A stretch of 64,000 nucleotides of DNA from Chlorophyllum brunneum (GCA_963576785.1 OY756151.1:1829121-1893120); one strand, 5' to 3'; shown: positions 32,750-43,560, numbered from the stretch's first letter. Translations and numbers: made by a program. The notes: generated by a model not told the origin, from the letters alone.

Positions 32750-35700
32750 CGATACATAATTCCCCAAAAACAAAACTCTACGCGCGAACTTCTCCTTGAC
32801 TCAACAATCCAGACAAGAAAAGGACGCAGACCAATTACAACCCTTGTAGACTCCGGATGCACCCACATGTGTATAGCACAATGAACGATAGATGAAGAAC
32901 AGATCCCGACTAAACCCCTGGAGACCCCAATCAGAGTAATCAATGCTGACGGAACAGAAAATAAAAAGGGAGAAATAACGGACAAGGCACAACTGGTATT
33001 AAACAACGCCAACCACACGGAACAAATCAATGCTTTAGTAACACAATTGGAAAGCGCGGACTTATATCTCGGATACGACTGGCTGGTCAAGCATAACCCG
33101 GAAATCGATTGGAACAATCACGTCATACGATTCACCAGATGTCCAGATGATTGTAAAATATCACATAGCGACATACAGTTCAACGAGAGAATACGGACAG
33201 TGAAGGAGCACATTGAAGAGAAAAAGGCAGACTGGACGAATGATGAAGATCTACCACCATACCTCCGACAATACACCCACCTATTCAACAAGAAAAACTT
33301 CGATAAACTACCCAAGCACACGGTATGGGACCACGAGATAAACCTGTCTGAAGATGCACCCCTGGTACTACAGTCCAAGGTCTACCCAATGACAATAACA
33401 GAGAAGCAGGAACTACAAAAGTTCCTTGACGAGAACCTTGCCTCAGGACAAATCAAACCATCACAATCCCCCTACGCCACCCCATGTTTCTTTATACCCA
33501 AAAAGGATGGAACAAAACGCCTGGTACAAGATTACAAAAAGCTGAATGAACACACCATCAAGGATAAAACGCCACTGCCACTCATAGGCAAAGTCCTAGA
33601 CCAGTTAAAGGATGCGAAGGTGTTCAACAAGCTTGATATCATTTGGGGATATAACAACGTCAGGATCAGAGAAGGGGATGAATGGAAGGCAGCATTTGTA
33701 ACAAACAGCAGATTATTTGAACCTATGGTCATGTTCTTCGGGATGAGCAATTCACCGGCAACCTTTCAGAGGATGATGAACACGGTATTTCGGGAAATGT
33801 TACATGAGGGAATGCTTGTCAACTACATGGACGACTTTGTCATCCCGGGAACCACACAGGAAGAACTCGAGGAAAGAACAACGAGGTTCTTAGACATTGC
33901 AGCCAAGCACCAACTCTACTTCAAACGGTCCAAATGTGTGTTTGACGCGAAAGAAATACCCATATTGGGCTTTATAGTTGGACAAGACAGTGTTAAAATG
34001 GAGGAGGAGAAGGTGAAAGCAGTAAGAGAATGGCTAACACCCAAATCCGTAAAAGACGTCAAAAAATTCCTGGGCTTTGCAAACTTCTACCAATGGTTCA
34101 TACAAGACTTCAGCAACATAGCAACACCTCTACACAAGCTGAAGAAGAAAGATGCGCAATGGTCATGGTCGGAACGACAACAACAGGCATTTGAGAAGAT
34201 CAAAGAAAAGATCACAAGTGAACCAGTATTAGCAATGCCTCAGGACAAAGGACAATACAGGATAGAAGTGGATGCGTCAGGATACGGAGTAGGAGCGGTA
34301 TTATCACAAAACCAGAATAACCAGTGGCACCCAATTGCCTTTCACTCGAGAACAATGACACTAGCAGAATGAAACTACCAAATCTACGACAAAGAACTAC
34401 TAGCAATCCGAGAAGTGATCAAAACGTGGAGACAATACCTACTTGATGCTGACAAACCATTCGAGATATGGACGGACCACAAGAACTTGGAATATTTCAG
34501 GAAACCGCAACAACTCACAGAATGACAGGCAAGATAGCAACTGGAATTACAGGAATACCACTACACACTAAAACACATACCTGGGAAGTTAAACACAAAA
34601 GCAGACGTACTATCAAGATTAGCAAAAACGGACACAACTAGAGACAACACAAATATCACGCTATTACCCGACTACCTATTCGATAATACTATCGCCGAGA
34701 TCAGACAAATTTGGGAAATATCGGGAGAAGAAGACCTGAAACACCGATTACGGAAGGAGCAAAAAAGAGAAACACAGTGGCTAGAAGAAAAGGAGAAACG
34801 ACCAGAGGAGATATGGGAAACAGATGGGTTACCTATATTCGAAGGAAGAATATATGTACCACCAAATGCCGAGCTATGCCAAGAAATACTCCAACAACAC
34901 CACGACAGAACAGACGTAGGACACCCGGGACAGCACAGAATGATTGAACTCCTCAAAAGGACATATTGGTGGCCACAGATGCGTAATGATGTTAAACGAT
35001 ACATCAAGGAATGCGACACATGTCAGCGAAACAAGATACTCCGAACACGACCTACCACACATCTCCACCCACTACTGATACCCACTGAACCATGGGAAGA
35101 AATATCAATCGACATGATAGGACCACTACCAGAATCAGACAGATATGACACGATACTTGTCATCGTTGATCGTTTCAGCAAGATGATCAGACTACACACA
35201 GTTAACACCACCCTATCATCCGAAGAGTTAGGAGATATTTATCGTGATGATATATGGAGACAATATGGGATTCCCCACAGGATCATCAATGACAGAGGTC
35301 CACAATTCACATCAAAATTCATGGCAGAACTTTGCAGAGCAACAGGCACCCAGCATAACCTATCCATGGCATACCATCCACAAACAGACGGTCAGACAGA
35401 GCCATCAACCAGGAGGTCGAGGCATACCTCAGAAATGTAATCAACCATGCGCAGGGCAACTGGAAGAAATGGCTCAGCACAGCAGAATTCCAGTATAACG
35501 ATAAAACACATAGCACCACAGGACATTTACTGTTCCAGATAGTATACGGATGACATCCATGAAAAGGGGATATCTCAAACACAGTCAAGGCACCTGCGAT
35601 CACAGAGCGAATACAGGAGTTACAGGACATGCGCCAAGAAATGATCAAAATGCTACAACAGACCCAGACGCAAATGGAGAAACAGAATAGCACAAAACCA

Positions 35701-36170
35701 GAACACGAGTATAGGGTAGGAGACCAAGTTTGGCTTGAAGCAGACAATATTAGGACAACAAGGCCAACAAAAAAACTTGATCACAGGAGATATGGACCCT
35801 TCCGAGTAAAAGAGAAAATAGGTGAAACAAGCTACCGACTGGAGCTACCTGAAACATGGGCAATACACAACGTGTTTAACAGCAGACTCCTCTCCCTCTA
35901 TCACAAACCCAAGTATGATAGCCAGCATACTCCGCCACCACCGATCCCCGAGATAATCAATGATGAGGAACACTACGAGGTAGATGAAGTCCGAGGATAC
36001 CGCACAAGGGGAAAACGAAAACAGTACCTAATACACTAGAAAGGATATACATCCGAAGAAGATATATGGGAAGATGAGGCAAATCTGGGAAACGCCAAGG
36101 AAGCAGTACAAGAATTTATGAGCAAGATTTCGAGGACAAAACCTATAAAAAGGGGAGGTAAAAAGCAGCA
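32750..36170 (+). pseudogene. Retrotransposon Pol (PR-RT-RH-IN-chromodomain), inactivated
   Basis: Aspartic protease motif DSGCTHMC at 32849; RT with LDIIWGYNNVRI, FFGMSNSPATFQRMMN and catalytic YMDD at 33824-33835; RNase H start VDASGYGVGAVLSQ near 34269; integrase HHCC finger (HHDRTDVGHPG to CDTCQ, 34898-35030) and catalytic core (SIDMIGPLPES, INDRGPQFTS); C-terminal chromodomain (35978-36150, ending in a DIWEDEANL block). Stops: TGA 32882, TGA 34370, TGA 34523, TAG 34535, TGA 35551, TGA 35560, TAG 36037. A one-base frame change lies at about 35400. Each stop that can be compared with conserved family residues (Arg or Trp) is explained by a C-to-T or G-to-A change. Confidence 0.92.
36144..36150 (+). 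promoter_or_regulatory. TATA-like box upstream of the accessory ORF
   Basis: TATAAAA directly followed by AGGGGAGG, 125 bp before the ATG at 36275. Position fits a separate promoter for the last ORF of the element. Confidence 0.4.
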
Positions 36171-36274
36171 ATTATGAACAACAGACCTTGCATTCCAAGC
36201 AACCACTACACTTAATGCATCACTCGCTGTATCCACTTCACCCTCGACTTTGCCAACTATCTTCATAACACACC

Positions 36275-36613
36275 ATGCCCACCGAACGCCAACTTACTCC
36301 ATACCCCTACCTCAAAGAATTTGATGAACTTGTCCCAGAAAGAACCAGCCATGAGAAGCTCGTGGAGGGAGAAATCCTAGTTGATACCATAATACTATTG
36401 GGTGCAGCAATGAAAGCAACCCAAGAAGGCGCATCTAAAATAATGGATACCCTATCCAACGCCACTCCAAGACTCAACCAGTTTATCATCGATGAAGGAA
36501 GGAGAGACCGATTGGAGAGACACCTATACGAAATCAATGATGACCTGCAACTTATTGTCATCTCCAATATGCGAGCTCGGATGCATAGCATCCTCGTAGC
36601 CCTAGCCAAATGA
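36275..36613 (+). CDS. Accessory ORF between pol and 3' LTR of the chromovirus
   Basis: 112 residues, ATG in a good context (CACCATGCC), intact although pol is broken. It begins MPTERQLTPYPYLKEFDELV, is rich in helix-forming residues and charged (ERTSHEKLVEGEI; RRDRLERHLYEIND), and has no signal peptide, membrane helix, Cys or zinc motif. It lies where some retroelements carry an env-like or accessory gene, but nothing suggests an envelope. Ty3 chromoviruses normally end with the chromodomain. It may be a captured host fragment or an element-specific gene. Function unknown. Confidence 0.6.
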   Translation: MPTERQLTPYPYLKEFDELVPERTSHEKLVEGEILVDTIILLGAAMKATQEGASKIMDTLSNATPRLNQFIIDEGRRDRLERHLYEINDDLQLIVISNMRARMHSILVALAK

Positions 36614-36639
36614 CTCAATATGTACGAGGGTGAGGTAGC

Positions 36640-36933
36640 TGTTATGAACTATAGATAGACTGTTCATTCCTATCTTGCGCCCGTTACCTCGTGTACCCTC
36701 ATACTCGTTTCACTTCTCGTTTTACTCCCTGTTTCACTCCTAGAGGCTATGCCTCCCATCTGACTCATTTACTTATCTCCCTTATTATTAACCGCCACCA
36801 CTAGTATATAAAGTGTAGTAATCCTTGATGTATTCCTTACACTTTACCAATTGTATCATCCCTTCTTCCTTTCTCTACTTCCTTTCCTTTATCCAAAGGC
36901 TTGCAACCTGAGTCAGAGACTAAGGTCATAACA
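36640..36933 (+). repeat. 3' LTR of the chromovirus
   Basis: 294 bp; preceded by a purine-rich GAGGGTGAGG run (36626-36635) that can serve as polypurine tract, although four bases (TAGC) separate it from the LTR. Confidence 0.95.
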
Positions 36934-36938
36934 GTAGC
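36934..36938. repeat. Target-site duplication, right (GTAGC)
   Basis: Identical to 31060-31064. Confidence 0.9.
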
Positions 36939-37440
36939 GATTGTCCCGGTCCTAGTGCCTTCATCCTCTGGAGGAACCTGGTGAGTCAAGGAGGGAACAG
37001 TTGATAGCGACTGAGAGTCCAGAGGCGAAAGAGGATGATCACTGGAATCAGGAATAGGAAGCAGCATGGTCAAGTTCACTACAAGAGTGGGGGCTCCTGG
37101 TCTCGAGTCAAGGCTCATCTCACCAGTCGCATCCAAAGAGGTGTGGAACTGATGGCCGCATTGAGCCAGTTATTTGCTGTACATGATTAGTCATACTCTT
37201 ATTCTTCTCGGCCTGAATCTGCTGACGTCGTATCTCTTGCTCTTGGAGCAACCTGTGTCGCTCACGTTCAGCCTTCATTTGAGATTGTTCCTCTAAAATC
37301 TCTGCTCCCATCCTGCTCTTCTTAGATTTTACAATGTTTCTCTTCTACAGCCTGTTGTCCGGCCCTGAGCATTGCAATCCTGGAACTTGCAACGCGAATG
37401 CTATCAGCTTGTTGGCATGTGCGGTACTCAGCACGGCATA
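36939..37440 (-). pseudogene. Interrupted gene, upstream half (split by the chromovirus)
   Basis: Minus strand. A charged coiled-coil stretch (ERERHRLLQEQEIRRQQIQA, 37210-37270) is followed, after a probable intron, by a Pro/Ser-rich region (SRPGAPTLVVNLTMLLPIPD) that runs in frame to the insertion point. A frame change near 37325 (VEEKHCK to SKKSRMG) suggests the gene was decaying independently. No domain recognised. Confidence 0.55.
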
Positions 37441-37594
37441 CTCAGGACGGTACACCAGCCACCTGCTCTGTTCATTAGTGAAATGTGTTGATGTGTGACA
37501 TGGCTCTATCATAAGTGGGACCAGATCTGTGATTCCGTAATCGAGGTTTGACCATGTCTCCCAGGGCGACCATAAACATCGTGGTTGGGAGCCC

Positions 37595-38169
37595 CATAAT
37601 AGTAATTATCTCCTTCCTAGTCAAATAAGGTATGCATGCAGCCTCTTTGGATCATAGGATATAGGTTTCCACTGATGGAGTTTTCTGGGTGGGGTTCCGC
37701 TGCCACGGTCTCCATATGGATTAGATTTTCGAATCACTTTATCATAAATACTTGAGACCAATGAGAACTGGATTGGCACTAGATCCGGGATAAAGCCACC
37801 AAGCAGGGACCCCGTCACAGTAATTAGCTCATTTCTCATCAAATAAGATATGCATGCCGCTTCCTTTGACCCTAGGATATGAGTTTCCGTTGGGGAGATA
37901 GGGTTTTCTGAGTGATATTTTACCCCTGCTTCTTGGCATGAACCGGCTTTTGCGGGGATTGCAGAGAGCCCCAACCAAAATACTTGAGGACCAATGAGAG
38001 CTGGACCACCCGCATGTAAGCTAGAACCGGGATGACGTAGCCAAGGGCTTGCAAGGTGCCATGAGAGTAACTCTCGGCAGGGAAGTAAGTTTGGAGGGCA
38101 TGAACCATCTAGATGAGCATTATCATAGACATAGAGCATTTTTTTGGACAAACCAAGTCTTACATTCAA
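37595..38169 (-). repeat. Dispersed coding-like repeat, copies 2 and 3 in tandem
   Basis: Two consecutive copies, 37595-37780 and 37810-38015, sharing CAAATAAG, ATATG or ATAGG and ACTTGAG(G)ACCAATGAGA landmarks with each other and with 28225-28400. On the minus strand a single open frame of 182 codons (to 38169) spans both: VQFSLVS-type block, then SNPYGDRGSGTPP and HQWKPISYDPKRLHAYLI. Could be a repeat protein or duplicated exons of a transposon-borne gene. Not recognised. Confidence 0.5.
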
Positions 38170-38199
38170 ATGGAAGGAATATAGAAATCCGATGGACCT

Positions 38200-39300
38200 T
38201 GGGTCTTACCCTGCCCACTGAATAAGAAGAGGGTTGATTGAGTGAGAAGGTCCTGAAACAAGAGCCTGAGATACGATCAAGCTATAAGTAAGAACTTCAT
38301 GAGATTATACTTTGCATGGACACCGAAATTTTTGGACCTTGGTGCCCTGGCTGCAACAGGCTCATCCAGACAGAAAAACATATTGTTCTGGTCAAGCGAA
38401 CACACCCTCGCTCAACCCTCGGTGGCCCAACCCAGTCCCCCAGTAGGTGCTTTGCCCATCCCAATGGCCTCCTACTCATCTCTATTCAGCCTGCTGTAAA
38501 CAAGTTGATGGGTCATGTTCACCAAGAATTAAATTGGGGTTCCATTGTCCTCAATGATGACACTGCATGGGTACAGGACTTCTTTGTTATGCACACTATA
38601 CAAGGCATGAAACATGCCACCTTCCACTATGCTGATAACAATTCCACGGATGTTTACCTTGGCGAGTTTTTCTGCGAATCCCACATCTGTGACAATGCAC
38701 TTATGCTTGGAAAATGGTTCATCGATATTGGCATCAAGATCAGCAGCAACATTGGGGATTGTCTGCAGTGGATGACCTCTTCTCATCGTTTTATTGTTGA
38801 ACAAGCCCTGTGTATCAATAACAATAATACACATAGAATAATGCAGATCAACTCCAGCAAGTACTCGTGGGATATGGCCAGTCACCTCACCAAAGTCAGC
38901 AGTTTCTGTATTGTCCCAGGCTCCTAAGCAGAAGGACCATTCCAAGCAACCTATCTGCAAGCATACACCACAGACAAGGCTGTTGTTTACAATATGGATG
39001 GCTCCCACTATGCAAAATACCTTACCAGTAAAGAAGCCTTGGGTCCAGTTCAGCCAACAAAAACCCTTAGCAGTATCCATAAAATCTACAAGGAAGCAAG
39101 CAAAAACAATGCTTCAAGTGCACGTTTGGAGATATGGGTCCCTGCAGAATTTGCCACTCAAGCTCTCATCTACTTTGATCCATCTGTGTTACGCAATTTC
39201 CTATGTGCATTTACCAAAATGGACTGGTGGTAAGTCTCAGGCTATTTACCTTGCATTGGGCTTCTGATTGGTCTTTTGTCTAGGAAATTCCATATAATTA
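38200..39300 (+). other. Unrecognised coding-like fragments, possible LINE 5' part
   Basis: Plus-strand frames 38316-38927 (starts MDTEIFGPWCPGCNRLI, with a CxxC pair) and 38995-39233 (NNASSARLEIWVPAEFATQA) look protein-like. The second sits just upstream of the LINE endonuclease and may belong to the element's first ORF. The antisense strand is also open over 38529-39080, so strand assignment is uncertain. Confidence 0.35.
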
Positions 39301-39320
39301 GAATCCTGGGCATCAGTTGA

Positions 39321-40718
39321 ATGCTTACTCTGCAACAAGAAGGTCCTACAGAGAAACACTTCCTCCCAGAGTCCCTTCTCTTGACTGCAGCATGTATATG
39401 GCTATCCAATGGTTTACACATGAGGCCCGAAGATGGTCTTGCATTGAGAAACCTCATGGATGCCATTCTCCACTGCATGGAGAGAATGGACGCCAACCAT
39501 GACAATCTCGCCTACAACACATGCATCCATCCTCTTCAGGCTGAGGAAAAAGAAGAAGTCCTTGCGCGTAGAGGTGACGTTGACCTCCTCCTCATACAAG
39601 AACCCCCATGGAGATTTCTCCATAACATTCCCTCATCTATCTCTAATGATGGATCTCCCCTCATAGGCCCAGTTCACCCAGACTGGACACTCCTTTCATA
39701 TCCGATTATCGCCAAAGAAGTCCTCCAAGTGGGACGCCGACGATATCCTCAATGGACGGTCAACATGGAACACCATACCACTCCCCGAGTCCTCGCCTTT
39801 GCCCATAAGAGGCTGAAGCGACTCCGACCCTCCATTAGAAGAGATTTAATCGAGCATCGAGACCTCTTGTGTATTTCCTTATACACAGGAGGAGAAGAAC
39901 TACTGCTGCTAAACGTTTACAATGACAGCCATAACACCGCACTCCACTTCCTCAAGGAGTGCCTCTTCGACCTCCCGCCCTTTCTTTTAATGGGTGGAGA
40001 TATCAACATCCGATCAGAGTTATGGGACCCTTCAACGGATCAACATCCAGCGAGTGCGGACTATCTCTTAATGATCACCGAAGCCCTCAACCTTGTGAGA
40101 ATGACTCCGTCTGCAGCCAAACCAACTCGTTACGCCTCGGACCCCAATCTACCAGACATGGTCATTGACCTGTTGTTTGTTTCGGGAACGTTACCACACA
40201 TCCCCACCCACTCTATCCAGGAAGGTGATCGGTACAATTTGGACCATGCCCCCCTCCTAATTAGGATTCCTATTCTGCAAATGGACATTGTCATCGAACG
40301 ATTGACAATCCCCAAAGACTCGGATGAAGAAACCAGGTTCCTGACGGATATAGTGGAAGGAATCAACAACAAGAACTGGCTGATGAATGATGCGAATGAG
40401 CTGGAGAGAGCTGTTGCTGACTTGGAAGTTTTGTTTGACAGATCCTGGAGGCATAATGCGAAGAAGACCAAGATCACCACAAGGTCCAAGACCTGGTGGA
40501 ACAAGGAGTGCTCCACTGCACTCGTTACACACCATACGGACCGCAAGAACAAGTGCAAATGGAACGCTTTTCATAAGACCATGAAGAGGACAAAAAAAGC
40601 ATATTTCAACAAGAAGATCCAAGAAATCTCAGTCGACCAAAAACATCTGTGGGATCTGATGCCATGGGTCAAAGAATGCGCGCTTCCGGCTACGGAAGCT
40701 ATGTGTCATAATGGCTGA
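39321..40718 (+). CDS. LINE endonuclease (APE/EEP type) ORF
   Basis: 465-codon open frame. Apurinic-endonuclease-like domain that would nick target DNA to prime reverse transcription: VDLLLIQEPPWRF (metal-binding Glu), LLLLNVYN, FLLMGGDINIRSELWDP (GDxN motif near 39991) and YNLDHAPLLIRIP (C-terminal DH motif near 40243). Beyond the domain a Lys-rich linker (KTKITTRSKTWWNKECS) leads towards the RT. The frame ends in TGA at 40716, earlier than in a full element, so the RT that should follow in the same protein is cut off. Confidence 0.8.
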   Translation: MLTLQQEGPTEKHFLPESLLLTAACIWLSNGLHMRPEDGLALRNLMDAILHCMERMDANHDNLAYNTCIHPLQAEEKEEVLARRGDVDLLLIQEPPWRFLHNIPSSISNDGSPLIGPVHPDWTLLSYPIIAKEVLQVGRRRYPQWTVNMEHHTTPRVLAFAHKRLKRLRPSIRRDLIEHRDLLCISLYTGGEELLLLNVYNDSHNTALHFLKECLFDLPPFLLMGGDINIRSELWDPSTDQHPASADYLLMITEALNLVRMTPSAAKPTRYASDPNLPDMVIDLLFVSGTLPHIPTHSIQEGDRYNLDHAPLLIRIPILQMDIVIERLTIPKDSDEETRFLTDIVEGINNKNWLMNDANELERAVADLEVLFDRSWRHNAKKTKITTRSKTWWNKECSTALVTHHTDRKNKCKWNAFHKTMKRTKKAYFNKKIQEISVDQKHLWDLMPWVKECALPATEAMCHNG

Positions 40719-41510
40719 CCTTGTCTTACTTTGGACAACCTGTGGATGGCACTTGACCAACATTACAATGCTGCCTGCGACAGGCCAACTAACGTGGCAG
40801 TTTTGGACGAACTTCCTCCACCAAACGGGATGGAGAATAGGACTTAGGTGAATTTCTCTCTCCTTGAGATGATGGATTTGCTCAAGGATACCTCGAATTC
40901 TTCTGCCCCTGGTCCCGACCATATTTCCTGGTCCCATCTTAAGTAGATCGTCGCTGATCTCTTCCTCAAAATCAGCAGTGCATGTCTAAACATCGGGTAT
41001 TGGCCTGTACATTTCAAAAAGTTAACGTTGGTAATCATCCCCAAACCTAACAAACCCGACTTCGGTGCTCACATTCAATATTGCCCAATTCTTCCCCACC
41101 CTAAATCACGATCTCCTCATCAACATACTGGAACGACAGGGATTTCCCCCATAAGTTGCAGCATTCTTCAACAATTACCTTAAAGAGTGCTGCACTACCT
41201 ACCAGTGGAATAACAAAACCTCCCCGGAGTTTGACACAGTGGTGGGAGTGGGTCAAGGTTTGTCCCCTAGCAATAAGAGATTACTATACCATTCGTGTGT
41301 CATACCGGTGGTGACATACGGATACTGACTTTGGTTTCACGACAAGTCACGGACTAAAGGGACTTGTGAAATCCTTAACAAGATGCAGCGAAGCGCAGCC
41401 CTTTGGATTACCAGGGCCTTCCGGACTTCTCCCACAGGCAGCGTAGAATCCCTCGCAGGGCTCATGCCCATCAAACTTCATCTCCAAAAGTTGGCTGAAC
41501 GACAGACGTC
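40719..41510 (+). pseudogene. LINE reverse transcriptase remnant
   Basis: Readable blocks: LDNLWMALDQHYNAA, SSAPGPDHISWSHLK (the entry motif of LINE RTs) followed by a stop, FKKLTLVIIPKPNKPD, then FFNNYLKECCTTYQWN, VVGVGQGLSPS, and the thumb-like CVIPVVTYGY and KMQRSAALWITRAF. Between GVGQGLSP and the thumb the block with the catalytic Asp-Asp pair is missing, so the element cannot copy itself. Confidence 0.8.
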
Positions 41511-41804
41511 TGTTACGACCTTAGTCTGAGACTCAGGTTGCAAGTCTTTGGATAAAGACAAGGAAGTAGAGAAGAGAGTAAGGGATGATACGATTGGTAA
41601 AGTGTAAGGAATACATCAAGTATTACTACACTTTATATACTAGTAGTGGCGGCTAATAATAAGGGAGACGAGTAGACGAGTCAGATAAGAGGCATAGCCT
41701 TTAGAGATGAAACAGGAGATGGAACGAGGAGTGAAACAGGTGTGAGGGTACACGATGTAATGGGCGCGAGATAGGAATGAACGGTCTATCTATAGTTCGT
41801 AACA
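41511..41804 (-). repeat. Solo LTR of the chromovirus family, inserted in the LINE
   Basis: 294 bp, the same length as the LTRs of the 31-37 kb element but in reverse orientation; begins TGTTACGACC and ends GTAACA. Flanked by a perfect 5-bp repeat ACGTC (41506-41510 and 41805-41809). Leaving it out rejoins the LINE reading frame exactly (AERQTSRLHTLDD). Formed by recombination between two LTRs after integration. Confidence 0.95.
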
Positions 41805-42705
41805 ACGTCGAGGCTTCATACGTTGGACGATGAACACACATTGGCAAGATTGATGAAGGAGTATCATTCTTCCCCTCACCAACTTCACATCAAGAATTTC
41901 ACAGAGATTCAGAAGAAGAAGACACTTGGAGCTATGATGGATATTTCGCGCCCCACCCCCGAGACTCATTATATAGAACATTTTAACTCTGTTTCTAAAT
42001 CTGTCTGGCCCGGACATAGGTTACTTGACTGTTTCCCTACTAATGTATCTTTTACAGGATTTAACCGGGACAGCCCTCACCTCTCGAAGACACTTTGGGA
42101 CGATGTTACAACTAGCACGACAACAGATGACAAGTCCATTATTATCGGCATGGACGGCTTGGTCTACCCCAACCCCAACCCGCTTGCCAGCCAGTTCATG
42201 GTGGCAGCTACTATTCAACACCTAGATGGCAGGAGCTCCATCATGAAGAGGCTCGGAGGAACTATGTTGACAGACACAGAACTGGTCGCACAGTACTTAG
42301 GAATCACCAAGGCACTTGCAACTGCAGAATACGACCAGGTTGAGCACATCACGTGTTCACCAACTCCATCGCAGCCTCTTGGCTCCTACTCGATTGTTCA
42401 CTGCACTCTTGCCAGCAACAATCCATCCTCACATCGAAGGCACTCCTGGCTTGGTTCAGCAAGTCGGACCAGCATCACCTTTCCTTTTATCACACGCCGT
42501 CGAAGTATAAATATGGTATACAAAAAGCCACTCATGATTGGATTCAAACAGTCACCTGGCCTAACCGGGGTAGAAACCACCGAGTCCCCAACTCCATGGA
42601 CTACTTACGCAAAAAGTCCGCTGAACGAGCAATCCATACATGGCAGGCCATGTTCAGATTCAAGAAATACAGTGGTAGCTCTTTCCTCCACCTCCCGGTG
42701 TGAGC
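41805..42705 (+). pseudogene. LINE C-terminal part with RNase H
   Basis: Continues the LINE after the solo LTR: LDDEHTLARLMKEYHSS, then an RNase H domain starting SIIIGMDGLVYPNPN with TMLTDTELVAQYLGITKALA. After about 42350 the sense moves to another frame (FTNSIAASWLLLD, HHLSFYHTPSKYKYGIQKA, SAERAIHTWQAMFRF), so at least one frameshift is present. Confidence 0.75.
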
Positions 42706-43560
42706 GAATAGGGCCTCCGCTTTACTGTCACACATCAAGTCTGGTCCCTGGATACGAGAATGTGGTTACCAGCCTCAACTCTTCGCAAGAGCATGTCACG
42801 CCATCCTATGCCATGCCCCCATTGGGGAGTTTTGACTTCGATTCTTCCCCAATGAGAACTTATCATGCCACCACTGTAACAGTCAAATGGTACAAACTAG
42901 GTTGCACATCCTCTATCATTGCAACAACTTTGATTATCATTTTGGCGTCGACACCATCAAGACTTTCGTCAATTTCTTGTGCCACAATCCTACTACATTC
43001 AGCTTCCCTCCAGAACCTGATTGCCCTCATATCCACACCAGGTCAATACCCCCGTTACATCGTCGTCAAGTCCAAAGGAGGTTTGGGTCTGCACCTGCGT
43101 AAATCCTTTTCTTTTTCTCTTTTTCTTATGCTTTCCCGGTTATGGACTTCTAATCCATTTCTCTATATCTCCCTTTCCTCACTTGTCTACTGTTTTATAT
43201 ATAGTCTTCATTCAAAATCCATCTCTCCCGTGGTGCCTGGGCAAATGCCCTCCCACACGCTAGTACCGTTTGTTGTTCCCCCCTGTGATTGCGAGTCGGT
43301 AGTCTCTCTCTATCAATTTCTCTCTCTCACTCTCTCTCTTTCCAAATTCCTCTTTTCTCTCTCTCACTGATCAACTTAGGTACCAAACATCTCTCTAGTG
43401 TATGCGCTAGATGGCGTCGAGTCTCATGGGGTTAGTTTACACATAGTTTACTTTCCTCACTCCGAACATTCTGTACGTTCTACCTTTGTATGTATGTACA
43501 TGCGGACTGCGTTTGAGCACTGCTATATAAATTGTTGATTAAAAAAAAAAAAAAAAAAAA
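42706..43560 (+). other. LINE 3' region and poly(A)
   Basis: 3' sequence ending in TGTATGTATGTACATG, ATATAAATTGTTGATT and 20 A. The same ending precedes the poly(A) of the second LINE copy. Contains a (CT)-rich tract at 43300-43372. Confidence 0.75.
43300..43372. repeat. TC-rich microsatellite
   Basis: Repeated TCTCTCTC blocks with interruptions in the LINE 3' region. Confidence 0.7.

Larger units (their letters stand above)
31065..36933 (+). mobile_element. Ty3/chromovirus LTR retrotransposon, complete but inactive
   Basis: 5869 bp with two 294-bp LTRs, each beginning TGTTA and ending TAACA, and flanked by a perfect 5-bp direct repeat GTAGC (31060-31064 and 36934-36938). Order: LTR, primer site, gag, protease, reverse transcriptase, RNase H, integrase, chromodomain, accessory ORF, LTR. 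Hand comparison of the LTRs gives 13 differences in 294 bp, 12 of them transitions. pol carries at least seven stop codons and one frameshift. A solo LTR of the same family lies at 41511-41804. Confidence 0.95.
39321..43560 (+). mobile_element. Non-LTR retrotransposon (LINE with endonuclease and RNase H), dead
   Basis: Order: endonuclease ORF, remnant of reverse transcriptase, RNase H, 3' UTR, poly(A) of 20 A at 43541-43560. The RT core with the catalytic Asp pair is deleted. A chromovirus solo LTR (41511-41804) is inserted. The 5' boundary is not certain and may lie further upstream. Confidence 0.85.

Noticed and set aside
38529..39080. 183-codon minus-strand frame with protein-like sequence
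   Set aside because: It lies antisense to plus-strand frames that look equally or more protein-like next to a LINE. No family or splice support for the minus strand.
43541..43560. A20 run as a terminator or assembly artefact
   Set aside because: It directly follows a LINE 3' end that recurs before the second A-run at 44546, so it is a retrotransposon poly(A) tail.
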